A program made the position numbers and the translations under genes. The notes beneath the pieces were generated by a model. It was not told where the DNA came from and ran no database searches. It worked only from the letters and a program-made list of their open reading frames with translations. A DNA stretch of 64,000 bases from Deltaproteobacteria bacterium HGW-Deltaproteobacteria-18 (lineage in GTDB: Bacteria; Desulfobacterota; Desulfovibrionia; Desulfovibrionales; Desulfomicrobiaceae), in NCBI GenBank assembly GCA_002841885.1, contig PHBE01000007.1, forward strand, positions 302,099-366,098, read 5' to 3'. This document shows, one piece after another, positions 27,475-36,065 of this stretch. The stretch's first letter is position 1; each line of letters opens with the position of its first letter.

Positions 27475-28791
27475 CTAATACTCGGGATGCTGATAAACCT
27501 TGAAGTCCCAGGTCTTGCCGGGGTTGTATTTGGTCAGACGCCAGTCGCAGGCCCGGGCGTGGCCTTCCATGCCCTCAACGCGGGACAGGCGGGAGGCGTA
27601 TTCGCTGACGAGGCAGCTCGTGCGCTCGTCGGCAGGCTCCTGATAGGTGAGAATCTTCAGATACTTGTGTACGTTCAGGCCGCCGCTGAAATGCGCGGCT
27701 TTTTTCGTCGGCAGGATATGGTTGGGGCCGGAGCACTTGTCGCCGTGGGTCACCGTGCTGAATTCGCTCATGAAGAGGGAACCGTATGAACTCAAGTTGT
27801 TGAGCCACCACTCCGGATCATCGACCAGCACCTCGAGATGTTCGGGGGCGTACTGGTCGCTGACGGCCACGACTTCCTCGCGGTTTTCGCAGAGGATGAC
27901 CTCTCCGTACTCGTCCCAGGATTTCGCTGGTGTGGCCGGATCGGGCATGTCGGCGATGAGCTTGGGCATGATTTCGAGAACCCGCTCACACAGTTCGCGG
28001 GAGTCCGAGTACAGCCAGACAGGGGAATTGGTGCCGTGTTCGCCCTGCGACAGCAGGTCGATGGCCACGGTCATGGGATCGGCGTTTTTATCTGCAATGA
28101 CGGCAATTTCGGACGGGCCGGCAAAAAGGTCGATGCCGCACAGGCCTTCGGCGGCAAGGATGGCCTTTGCTTCGGCCACGAAAGCGTTGCCCGGGCCAGC
28201 GAGGATGTTTGCGCGTTTTCCGGTGAAGAGGCCGTAAGCCATTGTTGCGACTGCCTGGACTCCGCCCATTTCAAGAATGATGTCGGCACCGGCAAGATCC
28301 ATGGCATAGCAGACGGATGCGTCAATGCTGTCACCGCGCGGGGGCGTGGCGGCGATCACGAAGGGGACTCCGGCAACCTTGGCGGTGGCGATGCTCATGA
28401 GGGCAGAGCAGGTGTGGGCAAAGCGGCCGCCAGGCACATAGCAGCCCGCCACATCCATGGGAATGACGCGCTGTCCGACGCGGATACCTGCGGGCGTGAC
28501 CATTTCGAAGTCCTTGATGCTGTCCCGCTGTCCTTTGGCGAAAGCCGTGATCTGTTCGTAAGCGAACTGGATGTCCTTTTTTGTTTTTTCGGGAACACTC
28601 GCAATCAGACGGCTCTTCTTCTCGGGAGAAAGCACAAATTCCTGGTCCCACTTGTCGAACTTCTTGGCGATGGCGCGGACGGCGTCTTCTCCATTGGCGC
28701 GAATATCGGCCAGTATTCCTTCGACAACTTTTCTGGCCTCGCTGCTGTGTTGCTCTGCTGAAGTGGATGCTTTCTTCAAGAATTCCATCAT
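27475..28791 (-). CDS. hpsN: Sulfopropanediol 3-dehydrogenase HpsN (histidinol dehydrogenase family)
   Basis: 438 residues homologous to HisD but with the features of the HpsN subgroup: LLSQGEHGTNSPVWLYSDS carrying the catalytic Glu-His, WWLNNLSSYGSLFMSE, GDKCSGPNHILPT and GGLNVHKYLKILTYQ. HisD itself has GDYxSGPNHVLPT and a different tail. HpsN oxidises (R)-2,3-dihydroxypropanesulfonate to (R)-sulfolactate in two NAD-linked steps with a zinc ion. No histidine biosynthesis gene is nearby, whereas a TRAP carrier follows and suyAB lies in the same island. A LacI-type operator sits about 110 bp upstream of the start. An undescribed histidinol-like alcohol is the alternative substrate. Confidence 0.8.
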   Translation of the reverse strand: MMEFLKKASTSAEQHSSEARKVVEGILADIRANGEDAVRAIAKKFDKWDQEFVLSPEKKSRLIASVPEKTKKDIQFAYEQITAFAKGQRDSIKDFEMVTPAGIRVGQRVIPMDVAGCYVPGGRFAHTCSALMSIATAKVAGVPFVIAATPPRGDSIDASVCYAMDLAGADIILEMGGVQAVATMAYGLFTGKRANILAGPGNAFVAEAKAILAAEGLCGIDLFAGPSEIAVIADKNADPMTVAIDLLSQGEHGTNSPVWLYSDSRELCERVLEIMPKLIADMPDPATPAKSWDEYGEVILCENREEVVAVSDQYAPEHLEVLVDDPEWWLNNLSSYGSLFMSEFSTVTHGDKCSGPNHILPTKKAAHFSGGLNVHKYLKILTYQEPADERTSCLVSEYASRLSRVEGMEGHARACDWRLTKYNPGKTWDFKVYQHPEY

Positions 28792-28850
28792 ATACCCCTT
28801 TTGTTTAATATAAGTTTTGTTGTATAATTCACGCCTGGCATATTATAAAA

Positions 28851-28862
28851 AATCTGCAGATT
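28851..28862. promoter_or_regulatory. 12-bp palindrome in the hpsN promoter region
   Basis: AATCTGCAGATT is a perfect dyad next to a TATAAT on the minus strand (about 28842-28847), between the LacI operator and hpsN. It may be a second protein site. Confidence 0.3.
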
Positions 28863-28897
28863 AATCTCTTGATTTAATTTCAATAATTTTTGAAAAA

Positions 28898-28911
28898 TGT
28901 AAGCGCTTTCA
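28898..28911. promoter_or_regulatory. LacI-family operator upstream of hpsN
   Basis: TGTAAGCGCTTTCA fits the GalR/LacI-family operator (TGNAANCG-NTTNCA) with a central CG. It sits between the LacI gene end and hpsN, upstream of the likely hpsN promoter, so the neighbouring LacI protein probably controls hpsN-dctP-dctQM. Confidence 0.75.
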
Positions 28912-28999
28912 TGTTTCTATAAAAATTTATTTCATTTGTTATCGCTAAGAAATATTTTTTATTATTCAAATTTTATATGTTATAAATGTTAGGTCTATT

Positions 29000-30010
29000 T
29001 TATATTATATTAGTACAAGAATCACGTGTAATAATTGACGCTGGAATATCATGTGTAATTCTTGTTTTTTTGTTTTTTTCTATCTTATTTATCAATTCTT
29101 GAGCAGCTATTTTTCCAATATCGTAAGCATTTACATGAACTGTTGTCAGTGCAGGGGAGAAGTATTGCGCAATTTCGATATCGTCATATCCGAAAACGGA
29201 TATGTCATCTGGAACTTTTAATCCATATTTATGTATTTCGTGTATGGCTCCAATGGCTTGAAGGTCATTGTTGCAATATATAGCCGTTGGCTTTTCCCTG
29301 CTTTGCAGCATTGATTTCATTATTTTTTTTCCATCTTCAATTGTTGGCAATGCTTCTTGAATGTGATGGTCTGGGATCTCGAGGTGGTGTTCGTTGATGA
29401 TGTCTCGGCACGCCTGGAAGCGTTGATATGCTCGGCCGACTTTCGAATATGGGCCCAGAATGAAACCAATTTTTCTGTGACCAAGGGAGATGAGGTATTC
29501 CAGCGCCATGCGTGTCGTCTTGTAATTGTCAAAGCCGACATAGTTTAATGGTTCTATGGCATGTTCCCACATTATGACTATGTGCATTCCGCTTTCATGA
29601 AGTTCTATAACTTTTTTAGTATTTTCAATTGAAAATCCAAACATCAATAATCCAGCAAAACGTTGTGATTTAATCTGTTGAAGTCTTTTTCTCTCGATAG
29701 ATCCATCGTAATCTGTGTTCGCTGTTACAAGAAAATATCCTTTTTCATACAATACTTTTTGAATTGCTGATATTGATCTTGAAAAAACTGAAGATGTTAT
29801 ATGTGGAACTAAAACACAAATGGCATTTGATTTGTTTTTTGAGAAATTTGCGGCTGTTTCATTGTATGTATAATTGCTTTCGTGCATTACTTGTATTATT
29901 CTATCATATGTATTTTTTTTCAACATATGAGGAGAATTAATAGCTCTTGATACAGTAGCTATTGAAGTATTTGCTTTTTTTGCAATTTCATAAATAGTCG
30001 CATTTTTCAT
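29000..30010 (-). CDS. LacI-family transcriptional regulator
   Basis: 336 residues. The N-terminal HTH (TIYEIAKKANTSIATVSRAINSP) is followed by a hinge helix region and a periplasmic-binding-protein-like sensor domain (GLLMFGF, VGFDNYKTTRMALEYLISLGHRKIGFILGP, PTAIYCNNDLQAIGAIHEI, ISVFGYDD). It should bind the two exact operators at 28898 and 30052, thus regulating hpsN-dctP-dctQM and itself, with a sulfonate or its metabolite as likely inducer. The gene is strikingly AT-rich with many AAA and ATA codons, unlike the GC-rich genes on both sides, which suggests separate acquisition. Confidence 0.92.
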   Translation of the reverse strand: MKNATIYEIAKKANTSIATVSRAINSPHMLKKNTYDRIIQVMHESNYTYNETAANFSKNKSNAICVLVPHITSSVFSRSISAIQKVLYEKGYFLVTANTDYDGSIERKRLQQIKSQRFAGLLMFGFSIENTKKVIELHESGMHIVIMWEHAIEPLNYVGFDNYKTTRMALEYLISLGHRKIGFILGPYSKVGRAYQRFQACRDIINEHHLEIPDHHIQEALPTIEDGKKIMKSMLQSREKPTAIYCNNDLQAIGAIHEIHKYGLKVPDDISVFGYDDIEIAQYFSPALTTVHVNAYDIGKIAAQELINKIEKNKKTRITHDIPASIITRDSCTNII

Positions 30011-30051
30011 TTCAATTTATTTGTATTTTATTTTTTTACAGTTTAATAAAA

Positions 30052-30065
30052 TGAAACCGCTTTCA
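30052..30065. promoter_or_regulatory. LacI-family operator upstream of the lacI-type gene
   Basis: TGAAACCGCTTTCA is an exact dyad-type LacI operator lying 42 bp before the regulator's start codon, consistent with autoregulation. It shares the CGCTTTCA half with the site at 28898-28911. Confidence 0.7.
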
Positions 30066-30350
30066 TTATTTTTTTAAATAATCTCTTATTGGTAAACATT
30101 CTGTGTTAAAAGCAAAATACTGGCAATCTATGCAATGCGGATGTTCGTTGAACATTCGGAATTGGTTCAGGAATTCGCTCTGGTGTAAAGTGCACCCGAT
30201 TTTTTTTCCACAATGCGTTTCGTTTCTTATAAAGCAAAGAGTGTTCCAAGAATGATTTAGACCGTGTATCTTGTAATTATCTAAAAATGCACATTTTTTT
30301 GGTGAGCACCTGTGTGACGGGAGAAGGGGAGGGTGTCCGTTTTCGAGCAT
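30066..30350 (-). CDS. Small cysteine-rich protein of unknown function (94 aa)
   Basis: A 94-codon frame from an ATG at 30350 contains nine cysteines in a regular array: CSPKKC, then CFIRNETHC and GC, CIDC and TEC, ending LPIRDYLKK. This spacing suggests Zn or Fe-S binding. No family is recognised and no strong ribosome site is visible. It lies 55 bp upstream of the LacI gene on the same strand, and the LacI operator at 30052-30065 falls in that gap. Base composition is AT-rich like the LacI gene. It may be a redox or sulfite-responsive accessory protein, or a fragment of a larger Cys-rich protein. Confidence 0.4.
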   Translation of the reverse strand: MLENGHPPLLPSHRCSPKKCAFLDNYKIHGLNHSWNTLCFIRNETHCGKKIGCTLHQSEFLNQFRMFNEHPHCIDCQYFAFNTECLPIRDYLKK

Positions 30351-30572
30351 GATGACTCATTGTGAAGCATCGGTGTGGCAATATGAGCGTTTTTTTTTCT
30401 GGATAATTCCAAGCAAATTTGCATGCGACAAAGTGTAACATGCTTTTTTTTATCATAAAGTTCGTCTCCGGTATTTGAACTAAGATCCGTATGAATCTGA
30501 CCCTCTCCTCGCCGTGTTCATCCTGGACCAAGGGCGGTCCGAGTCGCAATGCTGGATCACTTGCAATTTCGC

Positions 30573-30588
30573 GACAGTCGGGACTGTC
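30573..30588. promoter_or_regulatory. Palindrome GACAGTC-GG-GACTGTC, likely activator site
   Basis: A perfect inverted repeat with 7-bp arms centred about 160 bp upstream of the -24/-12 promoter at 30738. A further ACTGTC half-site lies at 30612-30617. This is the expected enhancer position for a sigma-54 activator, most likely the one encoded at 34.4 kb. The rest of 30351-30737 shows no credible gene. Confidence 0.55.
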
Positions 30589-30737
30589 TCAAAACTGCGA
30601 CAAAACTATTTACTGTCTGAAATAATTATTAAAAAATGAGAAAAGTCTCTGTTTTGCATCATTGCGCAGTTCGTCCGCTTCAAGGCCTACATATGAGGCT
30701 TTCTATTTTTGCGATTGATAACAGATACTTGCGAGTG

Positions 30738-30752
30738 TGGCATGTTAGCTGC
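30738..30752 (+). promoter_or_regulatory. Sigma-54 (-24/-12) promoter of the glycyl radical enzyme gene
   Basis: TGGCATGTTAGCTGC has the invariant GG and GC with correct spacing. Transcription would start near 30764, and a small AGCACA/TGTGCT hairpin falls at the start of the leader. Confidence 0.7.
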
Positions 30753-30819
30753 TTTTGAGAAAAAAAGCACATGCTGTGCTTAAAAAAAACATTCACGCCG
30801 CAAGGCTGAGGAGACGAAT

Positions 30820-33291
30820 ATGACCATCTGTTGCCAGTCCCCCCAGGAAGAACGCATCTCGGGAGCAACTCGAATCGACCGCGCCGGTCGTGAACGGGTA
30901 TACAAGATCCTTGAACGCAACCAGTTTGCGGTCCCTCATGTTGACATCGAACGCGCGCTGTATTTCACCCGTTCCATGCAGCAGAGCGAGGGCGAGCTGC
31001 TGACCCTGCGCTGGGCCAAGGCCCTGAAGCATGTCGCCGAGAACATAAGCGTTTACATCACTCCCGACCAGCTCCTCGCCGGTCGCGTGGGCAAGCTTGG
31101 ACGCTACGGCATCCTGTACCCGGAAATCGACGGCGACTTCTACATTGAGGTCATGAAGGACCTGCCCAATCGCACGAAGAGCCCGTTCCTGATTTCGGAC
31201 TCCGACATGAAGACTCTCGTGGAGGAAATCGCACCCTATTGGGAAGGCAAGACCTATCACGAACACCTGAACCAGGTGCTGCCCGCCGAGCTCCGCAACG
31301 TGACCTACCATGACGGACGCGGCCTGAAGTCCAAATTCGTGGTCAGCGAGACATCTTCCTATCGCTCGGCCCTGCAGTGGGTTCCCGACTACGAGAAAGT
31401 GCTGAAGCGCGGCCTTCTGGACATGCAGGACGAGGCCAAGGCCAAGCTGGCCGAGCTTGATACGACGAATTCCCGCGACATGTGGGACAAGAAGCCGTTT
31501 CTTGAAGCCATGATTCTGGTCTGCGACGCGGTCATGATCTGGGCCAGGCGACACGTCGAGCTGGCCAGAGAGCTGGCTGCCGGGGAAACGGACCCGAGAC
31601 GCAAGGCGGAACTGCTCCAGATCGCCGAGACCTGCGATCATGTGCCCGCACACCCCGCCCGCAGCTTTCGCGAAGCCATGCAGTGCCAGTGGTTCGTGCA
31701 GATGTTCTCTCGCATCGAGCAGAAGGCAAGCGCCATCATCTCCAACGGCCGCATGGACCAGTACCTCTTTCCCTACTACGAGGCCGACATCAGAAGCGGG
31801 GTCATCACCCGCGAAGAGGCCCGTGAACTGCTGGAATGCATGTGGGTCGACATGGCTCAGTTCATCGACCTGTACATCAATCCCACAGGCAATGAATTCC
31901 AGGAGGGATACGCGCATTGGGAGGCGGTGACCATTGGCGGTCAGACCCCGGACGGCGAAGACGCCACCAACGATCTCTCCTACCTCTTTCTCGAATCCAA
32001 GCGGGATTTCCCTCTGAACTATCCCGACCTGGCGGCGCGCATCCACAGCCGCTCCCCCGAACGGTTCCTGCATGAGGTGGCCCTGACCGTGAAGGACGGA
32101 TCCGGCTTTCCCAAGCTGATCAACGACGAAGAGGTCGTTCCGCTGTACGCCATCAAGGGCGCGCCCATGAGCGAAGCCCTGGACTACGCGGTCTCCGGCT
32201 GCACCGAAGCGCGCATGCCCAACCGCGACACCTACACCTCCGGCTGCGTCTACATCAATTTCGCTTCCGCGTTGGAAATGCTGATGCACGGAGGCCGCAT
32301 GCTGCATTACGGTGATGAGGTCATCGGTCTTCAGACCGCAGATCCCTGCACCATGCAGACCTGGGAGGAGTTCTATGAAGCATACAAGACCCAGCATCTG
32401 AACCTGCTGCGCAAGGCTTTCCAGCAGCAGTACGTCGTCGACCGTCTGCGGCCCATGCACTTCGCCGCACCGTTTTCATCCCTCATGCACGACCTGTGCA
32501 TGGCAAACATGCAGGACCTGCACGAATACAAGATCGAAGGCGGCGTCGATTACTCCTACTTTGAGTTTCTGGGCTACGGCACCGTCGTCGATTCCCTGGC
32601 AGCCATCAAAAAATTGGTGTTCGAGGACAAGAAGCTGAGCATGGCCGAAGTCGTAGCGGCCCTGAAGGCCAATTTCGAAGGGTATCTGCCTGTGCGGGAA
32701 ATGCTCAAGGGCGCTCCCTGCTACGGCAACAACGACCCCTTCGCGGACAGCATCGCCAAGGATATCGACAGGTTCACCCAGCTCGAAGCCAGGCGCTGCT
32801 CCGAAGAGCGCAGCATCCACGTCGATGTCCGCTACGTGCCCATCACCTCGCATGTGCCCTTCGGCAAGGTCGTGTCCGCCACTCCCAACGGCCGCTTGGC
32901 CTGGACCGCCCTGTCCGACGGTTCGTCCGCGTCCCACGGCGCCGATAAGAACGGCCCCACCGCGGTCATGCTGTCCAACTACCACACCAAAAACTACGGC
33001 ATGACCAACCGCGCGTCCCGACTGCTGAACATAAAACTCTCGCCCAAGTGCGTGGCGGGCGATGCCGGCACCAGAAAGGTCGTGGACATGATCCGCACCT
33101 GGTGCGACCTGAAGCTGTGGCACCTGCAATTCAACATCGTAAATCGCGAAACGCTGTTAGCCGCCCAGAGAGACCCGAGCAGCTACCGCTCGCTGCTTGT
33201 GCGCATCGCCGGATACAGCGCGTACTTTTGCGATCTGTCCCGTGACCTCCAGAACGACATCATCGAACGTACCGAACACGGCGACATGTAA
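30820..33291 (+). CDS. Glycyl radical C-S lyase: sulfonate sulfite-lyase, HpsG type preferred over IslA
   Basis: 823 residues of the pyruvate formate-lyase-like family. The thiyl cysteine is C461 in [11 protein letters not shown], with the partner Glu at 463, and the radical glycine is G798 in [10 protein letters not shown]. The GCTE pairing is that of eliminases such as choline, glycerol and sulfonate lyases, not of formate lyase. [17 protein letters not shown] and the tail [18 protein letters not shown] fit my recollection of DHPS sulfite-lyase (HpsG) better than isethionate sulfite-lyase (IslA), but I cannot align them here. Either would release sulfite, giving hydroxyacetone or acetaldehyde. 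It has a GAGGAG site, its own -24/-12 promoter, and an activase downstream. No microcompartment genes are present. Confidence 0.8.
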   Translation: MTICCQSPQEERISGATRIDRAGRERVYKILERNQFAVPHVDIERALYFTRSMQQSEGELLTLRWAKALKHVAENISVYITPDQLLAGRVGKLGRYGILYPEIDGDFYIEVMKDLPNRTKSPFLISDSDMKTLVEEIAPYWEGKTYHEHLNQVLPAELRNVTYHDGRGLKSKFVVSETSSYRSALQWVPDYEKVLKRGLLDMQDEAKAKLAELDTTNSRDMWDKKPFLEAMILVCDAVMIWARRHVELARELAAGETDPRRKAELLQIAETCDHVPAHPARSFREAMQCQWFVQMFSRIEQKASAIISNGRMDQYLFPYYEADIRSGVITREEARELLECMWVDMAQFIDLYINPTGNEFQEGYAHWEAVTIGGQTPDGEDATNDLSYLFLESKRDFPLNYPDLAARIHSRSPERFLHEVALTVKDGSGFPKLINDEEVVPLYAIKGAPMSEALDYAVSGCTEARMPNRDTYTSGCVYINFASALEMLMHGGRMLHYGDEVIGLQTADPCTMQTWEEFYEAYKTQHLNLLRKAFQQQYVVDRLRPMHFAAPFSSLMHDLCMANMQDLHEYKIEGGVDYSYFEFLGYGTVVDSLAAIKKLVFEDKKLSMAEVVAALKANFEGYLPVREMLKGAPCYGNNDPFADSIAKDIDRFTQLEARRCSEERSIHVDVRYVPITSHVPFGKVVSATPNGRLAWTALSDGSSASHGADKNGPTAVMLSNYHTKNYGMTNRASRLLNIKLSPKCVAGDAGTRKVVDMIRTWCDLKLWHLQFNIVNRETLLAAQRDPSSYRSLLVRIAGYSAYFCDLSRDLQNDIIERTEHGDM

Positions 33292-33300
33292 ATCAATACG

Positions 33301-33326
33301 TTCGAGGGGGCCGCGGCCCCCTCGAA
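33301..33326 (+). promoter_or_regulatory. 26-bp perfect palindrome between the glycyl radical enzyme and activase genes
   Basis: The sequence from TTCGAGGGGG to CCCCCTCGAA is fully self-complementary (12-bp stem with a 2-nt loop, or cruciform). It begins 9 bp after the enzyme's stop and 26 bp before the activase start. No U tract follows. It probably limits activase expression relative to the abundant enzyme. Confidence 0.65.
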
Positions 33327-33351
33327 CCCTTTCGACAAAGCCGAGGAAGAC

Positions 33352-34248
33352 ATGAGAGACATGAACCAGCAAGGATACGTCTTCAACATTCAGAAATACA
33401 CCGTCCATGACGGGGCAGGCATTCGGACCATGGTCTTCCTGAAAGGCTGCCCTCTGCGCTGCGACTGGTGCAGCAATCCCGAATCCCAGCACCTCAGGCC
33501 CGAGCTTGCCTTCAACCTGGCAAAGTGTCTGACCCCGGCCGTCTGCGGGCGGTGCATCAACAGCTGCTCCAACAGCTGCATCATGGACATCGAAGGGGCT
33601 CTGGCCATCGACTGCACCCTCTGCGAGGCCACTCCGGATTGCGTTGACGCCTGTCCGACAGGAGCCCTGAACGTCTACGGCAAAATCATGACCGTGGACG
33701 CGGTCATGAACGCGGTCGAGCAGGACGGCGTCTTTTATGCCCGCTCCGGCGGTGGCATGACCTTGAGCGGCGGCGAAGCCATGTTTCAACCCGCATTCGC
33801 ACTGGCCCTGTTGCGCGATGCCAGACGCAGACGGATCAACACAGTCATGGAAACCTGCGGCCACTGCTCCACAGAGGCGCTGCTCGAAGCCTGCGGACTC
33901 CTTGATGGCCTCATTTTCGACATCAAGTCCATGTCCTCGGCAAGGCACAAGCAAGGCACGGGCGTAGGGAACGAACTCATCCTCGAAAACTTCGAGAACG
34001 TGATTAGCGCCTATCCGAACCTGCCCGTCACGGTGCGCACTCCGGTCATTCCCGGATTCAACGACACCGAGGAAGACATCCGGGCCATTGTCGCGTACCT
34101 GCCCAAACGCGAACGGCTGACTTACGAACTCCTGCCTTATCACCGCATGGGACAGCCCAAGTATCAATTTCTGAAGCGGCCCTTTCCCATGGGAGACGCG
34201 CAGCTCGCCCCGACCCTCATGACAAGGCTGAGGGCCATAGCCGCTTAG
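33352..34248 (+). CDS. Glycyl radical enzyme activase (radical SAM)
   Basis: 298 residues. The radical-SAM cluster is CPLRCDWC (C33, C37, C40; CX3CX2C). Between it and the barrel lies a ferredoxin-like insert with two Cys groups (KCLTPAVCGRCINSCSNSC and CTLCEATPDCVDACPTGAL) that bind auxiliary [4Fe-4S] clusters, as in activases of eliminating glycyl radical enzymes. SGGEAMFQP matches the SAM-binding GGE motif. It removes a hydrogen from G798 of the upstream enzyme under anoxic conditions. GAGGAAG precedes the ATG. A terminator follows directly, so the transcript carries just these two genes. Confidence 0.92.
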   Translation: MRDMNQQGYVFNIQKYTVHDGAGIRTMVFLKGCPLRCDWCSNPESQHLRPELAFNLAKCLTPAVCGRCINSCSNSCIMDIEGALAIDCTLCEATPDCVDACPTGALNVYGKIMTVDAVMNAVEQDGVFYARSGGGMTLSGGEAMFQPAFALALLRDARRRRINTVMETCGHCSTEALLEACGLLDGLIFDIKSMSSARHKQGTGVGNELILENFENVISAYPNLPVTVRTPVIPGFNDTEEDIRAIVAYLPKRERLTYELLPYHRMGQPKYQFLKRPFPMGDAQLAPTLMTRLRAIAA

Positions 34249-34261
34249 CACAGCCCCTGAT

Positions 34262-34284
34262 GCCCCGCCTGCGGGGCTTTTTTT
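34262..34284 (+). terminator. Rho-independent terminator after the activase gene
   Basis: GCCCCGC (34262-34268) and GCGGGGC (34271-34277) form a 7-bp stem followed by seven T. Confidence 0.9.
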
Positions 34285-34441
34285 CAGTGCGCCCGTCCCC
34301 GTCCTTCACGGGTCAGGCCCTGCGCATACACGTTCGCGGGACATGACCGCGAATGGGCTGCGCCCATATCCCGCCTTGACAGAAAGCACGGGATCGGAAG
34401 AAGAAAATTTTTTGACTCCGAACATTCTTCCAAGACAATCC

Positions 34442-35833
34442 ATGTTTTCAAAATTCTTCGAACAGTTTCTCGATAGCTTCAAGGACGCTGTGTGCATCAC
34501 AGATCACGCCGGCATCGTTGTCTTTCTGAATAACCGGCACAGCGAATTGACCGGTATCCCCAGAGAATCCCTGCTCGGAAAGTCAGCCGTGGAGATGATG
34601 AAACACGGGCTCTTCGACGTTGTTATCAATCCCGAGGTCGTCAAGACCAAGCAGATCCACTCCAGCATTCAGAACGTGGGCGGCCGCAAGCTCATCCTGG
34701 AAGGCACGCCCATCCTCGACGAATCGGGGGAAGTGGCGTTTGTCATCACCTTCATGCGTGATGTGACCACCCTTATGGACTTGAAGCGCAAACTCGCAAT
34801 CCAGAAGGAACTCCTCGACGCTTACCAGACCATGAACTTGTCCGATCAGAAATATGCGGCCAAGTATCCTCGCGTTGTCCACAGTCCGGCCATGCGCAAA
34901 ATCTACAGTCAGATCGACAACATCGCCGAGACGGATGCCACGGTGCTGCTGATCGGCGAAACCGGCGTAGGCAAGGATGTCGTTGCCCGGCATATCCACT
35001 CGGTCAGCCCCAGATCCGATAAACCCTTCATCAAGGCCGACTGTTCGAGCATCCCCGAAAATCTCATTGAGACGATGCTCTTCGGCTACACCAGCGGCAC
35101 CTTTTCGGGAGCCAGTCGGCACGGCAAGATCGGGCTCATAGAGGCGGCCGCGTCCGGCACCCTGTTTTTGGATGAAATAGGAGATCTGCCCCTGACCATG
35201 CAGTCGAGCCTGTTGCGACTGCTCCAGGACAGGGAGGTGATGAGAGTCGGCGCCACCTCTGCAAGCAAGGTCGATGTGCGCATCCTGGCTGCTACGAACA
35301 AGGATCTCGAGAAGGAAGTGCGCCTGGGCAACTTCCGCACCGACCTCTACTACCGCCTGAAGGTCGCTGTCCTGAAACTGCCGCCCCTGCGTGAACGCAG
35401 AGCGGACATACTGCCCATGGCTCATGGATTCATGGATTTCTTTTGCGCCAAATACAAACGCAACATGGAGATCAGCGCCGAGGCCGACGACGCCCTGCTG
35501 CGTCATTCTTGGCCGGGCAATGCGCGGGAGCTTGAAAATCTGATTCAAGGACTGGTGGTCACCAGCCGGAAAAGCTCCATCGGCGTGGAGGATCTTCCTT
35601 TCGCCCTCAGTACGCGCAGCAAGCCCTGCGTCTGTCACGAAAACCTCGCCGATGTGGAGTTGGAGGGCCGCACCTTCAAGGAAATCATGCAGGACCTGGA
35701 AGGGAGCGTCCTTCGGAAGGCGATCGGCCAGTTCGGATCCGTAAACGATGCCGCGAAGAAGCTTGGCATCAACCGCAGCACGGTCTTCCGCAAGCTCAAG
35801 GAACTGGGCGAGACGCCCGGGGACGGAGGATGA
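34442..35833 (+). CDS. Sigma-54-dependent activator with PAS sensor domain (PAS-AAA-HTH)
   Basis: 463 residues from the ATG at 34442; an in-frame ATG at 34343 would add 33 residues without motif, and neither start has a strong ribosome site. A PAS domain (FLDSFKDAVCITDHAGIVVFLNNRHSELTG) is followed by the AAA+ domain: Walker A GETGVGKD, LFLDEIGDLP, and RERRADILPMA. The sigma-54 contact loop reads GTFSGA in place of GAFTGA. The C-terminal HTH is KEIMQDLEGSVLRKAIGQFGSVNDAAKKLGINRSTVFRKL. Its position suggests it drives the glycyl radical enzyme promoter at 30738, and perhaps the aldehyde dehydrogenase promoter at 37615, in response to a sulfonate or aldehyde. Confidence 0.88.
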   Translation: MFSKFFEQFLDSFKDAVCITDHAGIVVFLNNRHSELTGIPRESLLGKSAVEMMKHGLFDVVINPEVVKTKQIHSSIQNVGGRKLILEGTPILDESGEVAFVITFMRDVTTLMDLKRKLAIQKELLDAYQTMNLSDQKYAAKYPRVVHSPAMRKIYSQIDNIAETDATVLLIGETGVGKDVVARHIHSVSPRSDKPFIKADCSSIPENLIETMLFGYTSGTFSGASRHGKIGLIEAAASGTLFLDEIGDLPLTMQSSLLRLLQDREVMRVGATSASKVDVRILAATNKDLEKEVRLGNFRTDLYYRLKVAVLKLPPLRERRADILPMAHGFMDFFCAKYKRNMEISAEADDALLRHSWPGNARELENLIQGLVVTSRKSSIGVEDLPFALSTRSKPCVCHENLADVELEGRTFKEIMQDLEGSVLRKAIGQFGSVNDAAKKLGINRSTVFRKLKELGETPGDGG

Positions 35834-35987
35834 AGCGCGCGGTCATCCTTGCCAGCCGACTTGGCAATCGGACAGTTGGGCAACCGGCTCAAATGCTGAG
35901 GTATTTGTCAAGAAATGTGGCTGCGCGGATTTGACGCACGGGCGACTGTCTTGAGGCGATGCTTCGTGAAAAAGGAATGATCAATGG

Positions 35988-36016
35988 CAAGGGGCCGGCG
36001 GGAAGTCGGCCCCTTG
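35988..36016. terminator. 10-bp hairpin between convergent genes
   Basis: CAAGGGGCCG (35988-35997) pairs with CGGCCCCTTG (36007-36016) between the PAS-AAA activator and the convergent aldehyde dehydrogenase. It probably terminates one or both transcripts, although U tracts are weak. Confidence 0.55.
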
Positions 36017-36065
36017 TACCAGTTTTCTGGGTGAAATGCTCTTGGCAGATTCCACGCCGGGCGCG

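Noticed and set aside
30277..30549. 90-codon minus-strand frame upstream of the Cys-rich gene
   Set aside because: It has no recognisable motif, overlaps the Cys-rich frame, and runs back towards the regulatory region of the lyase gene.
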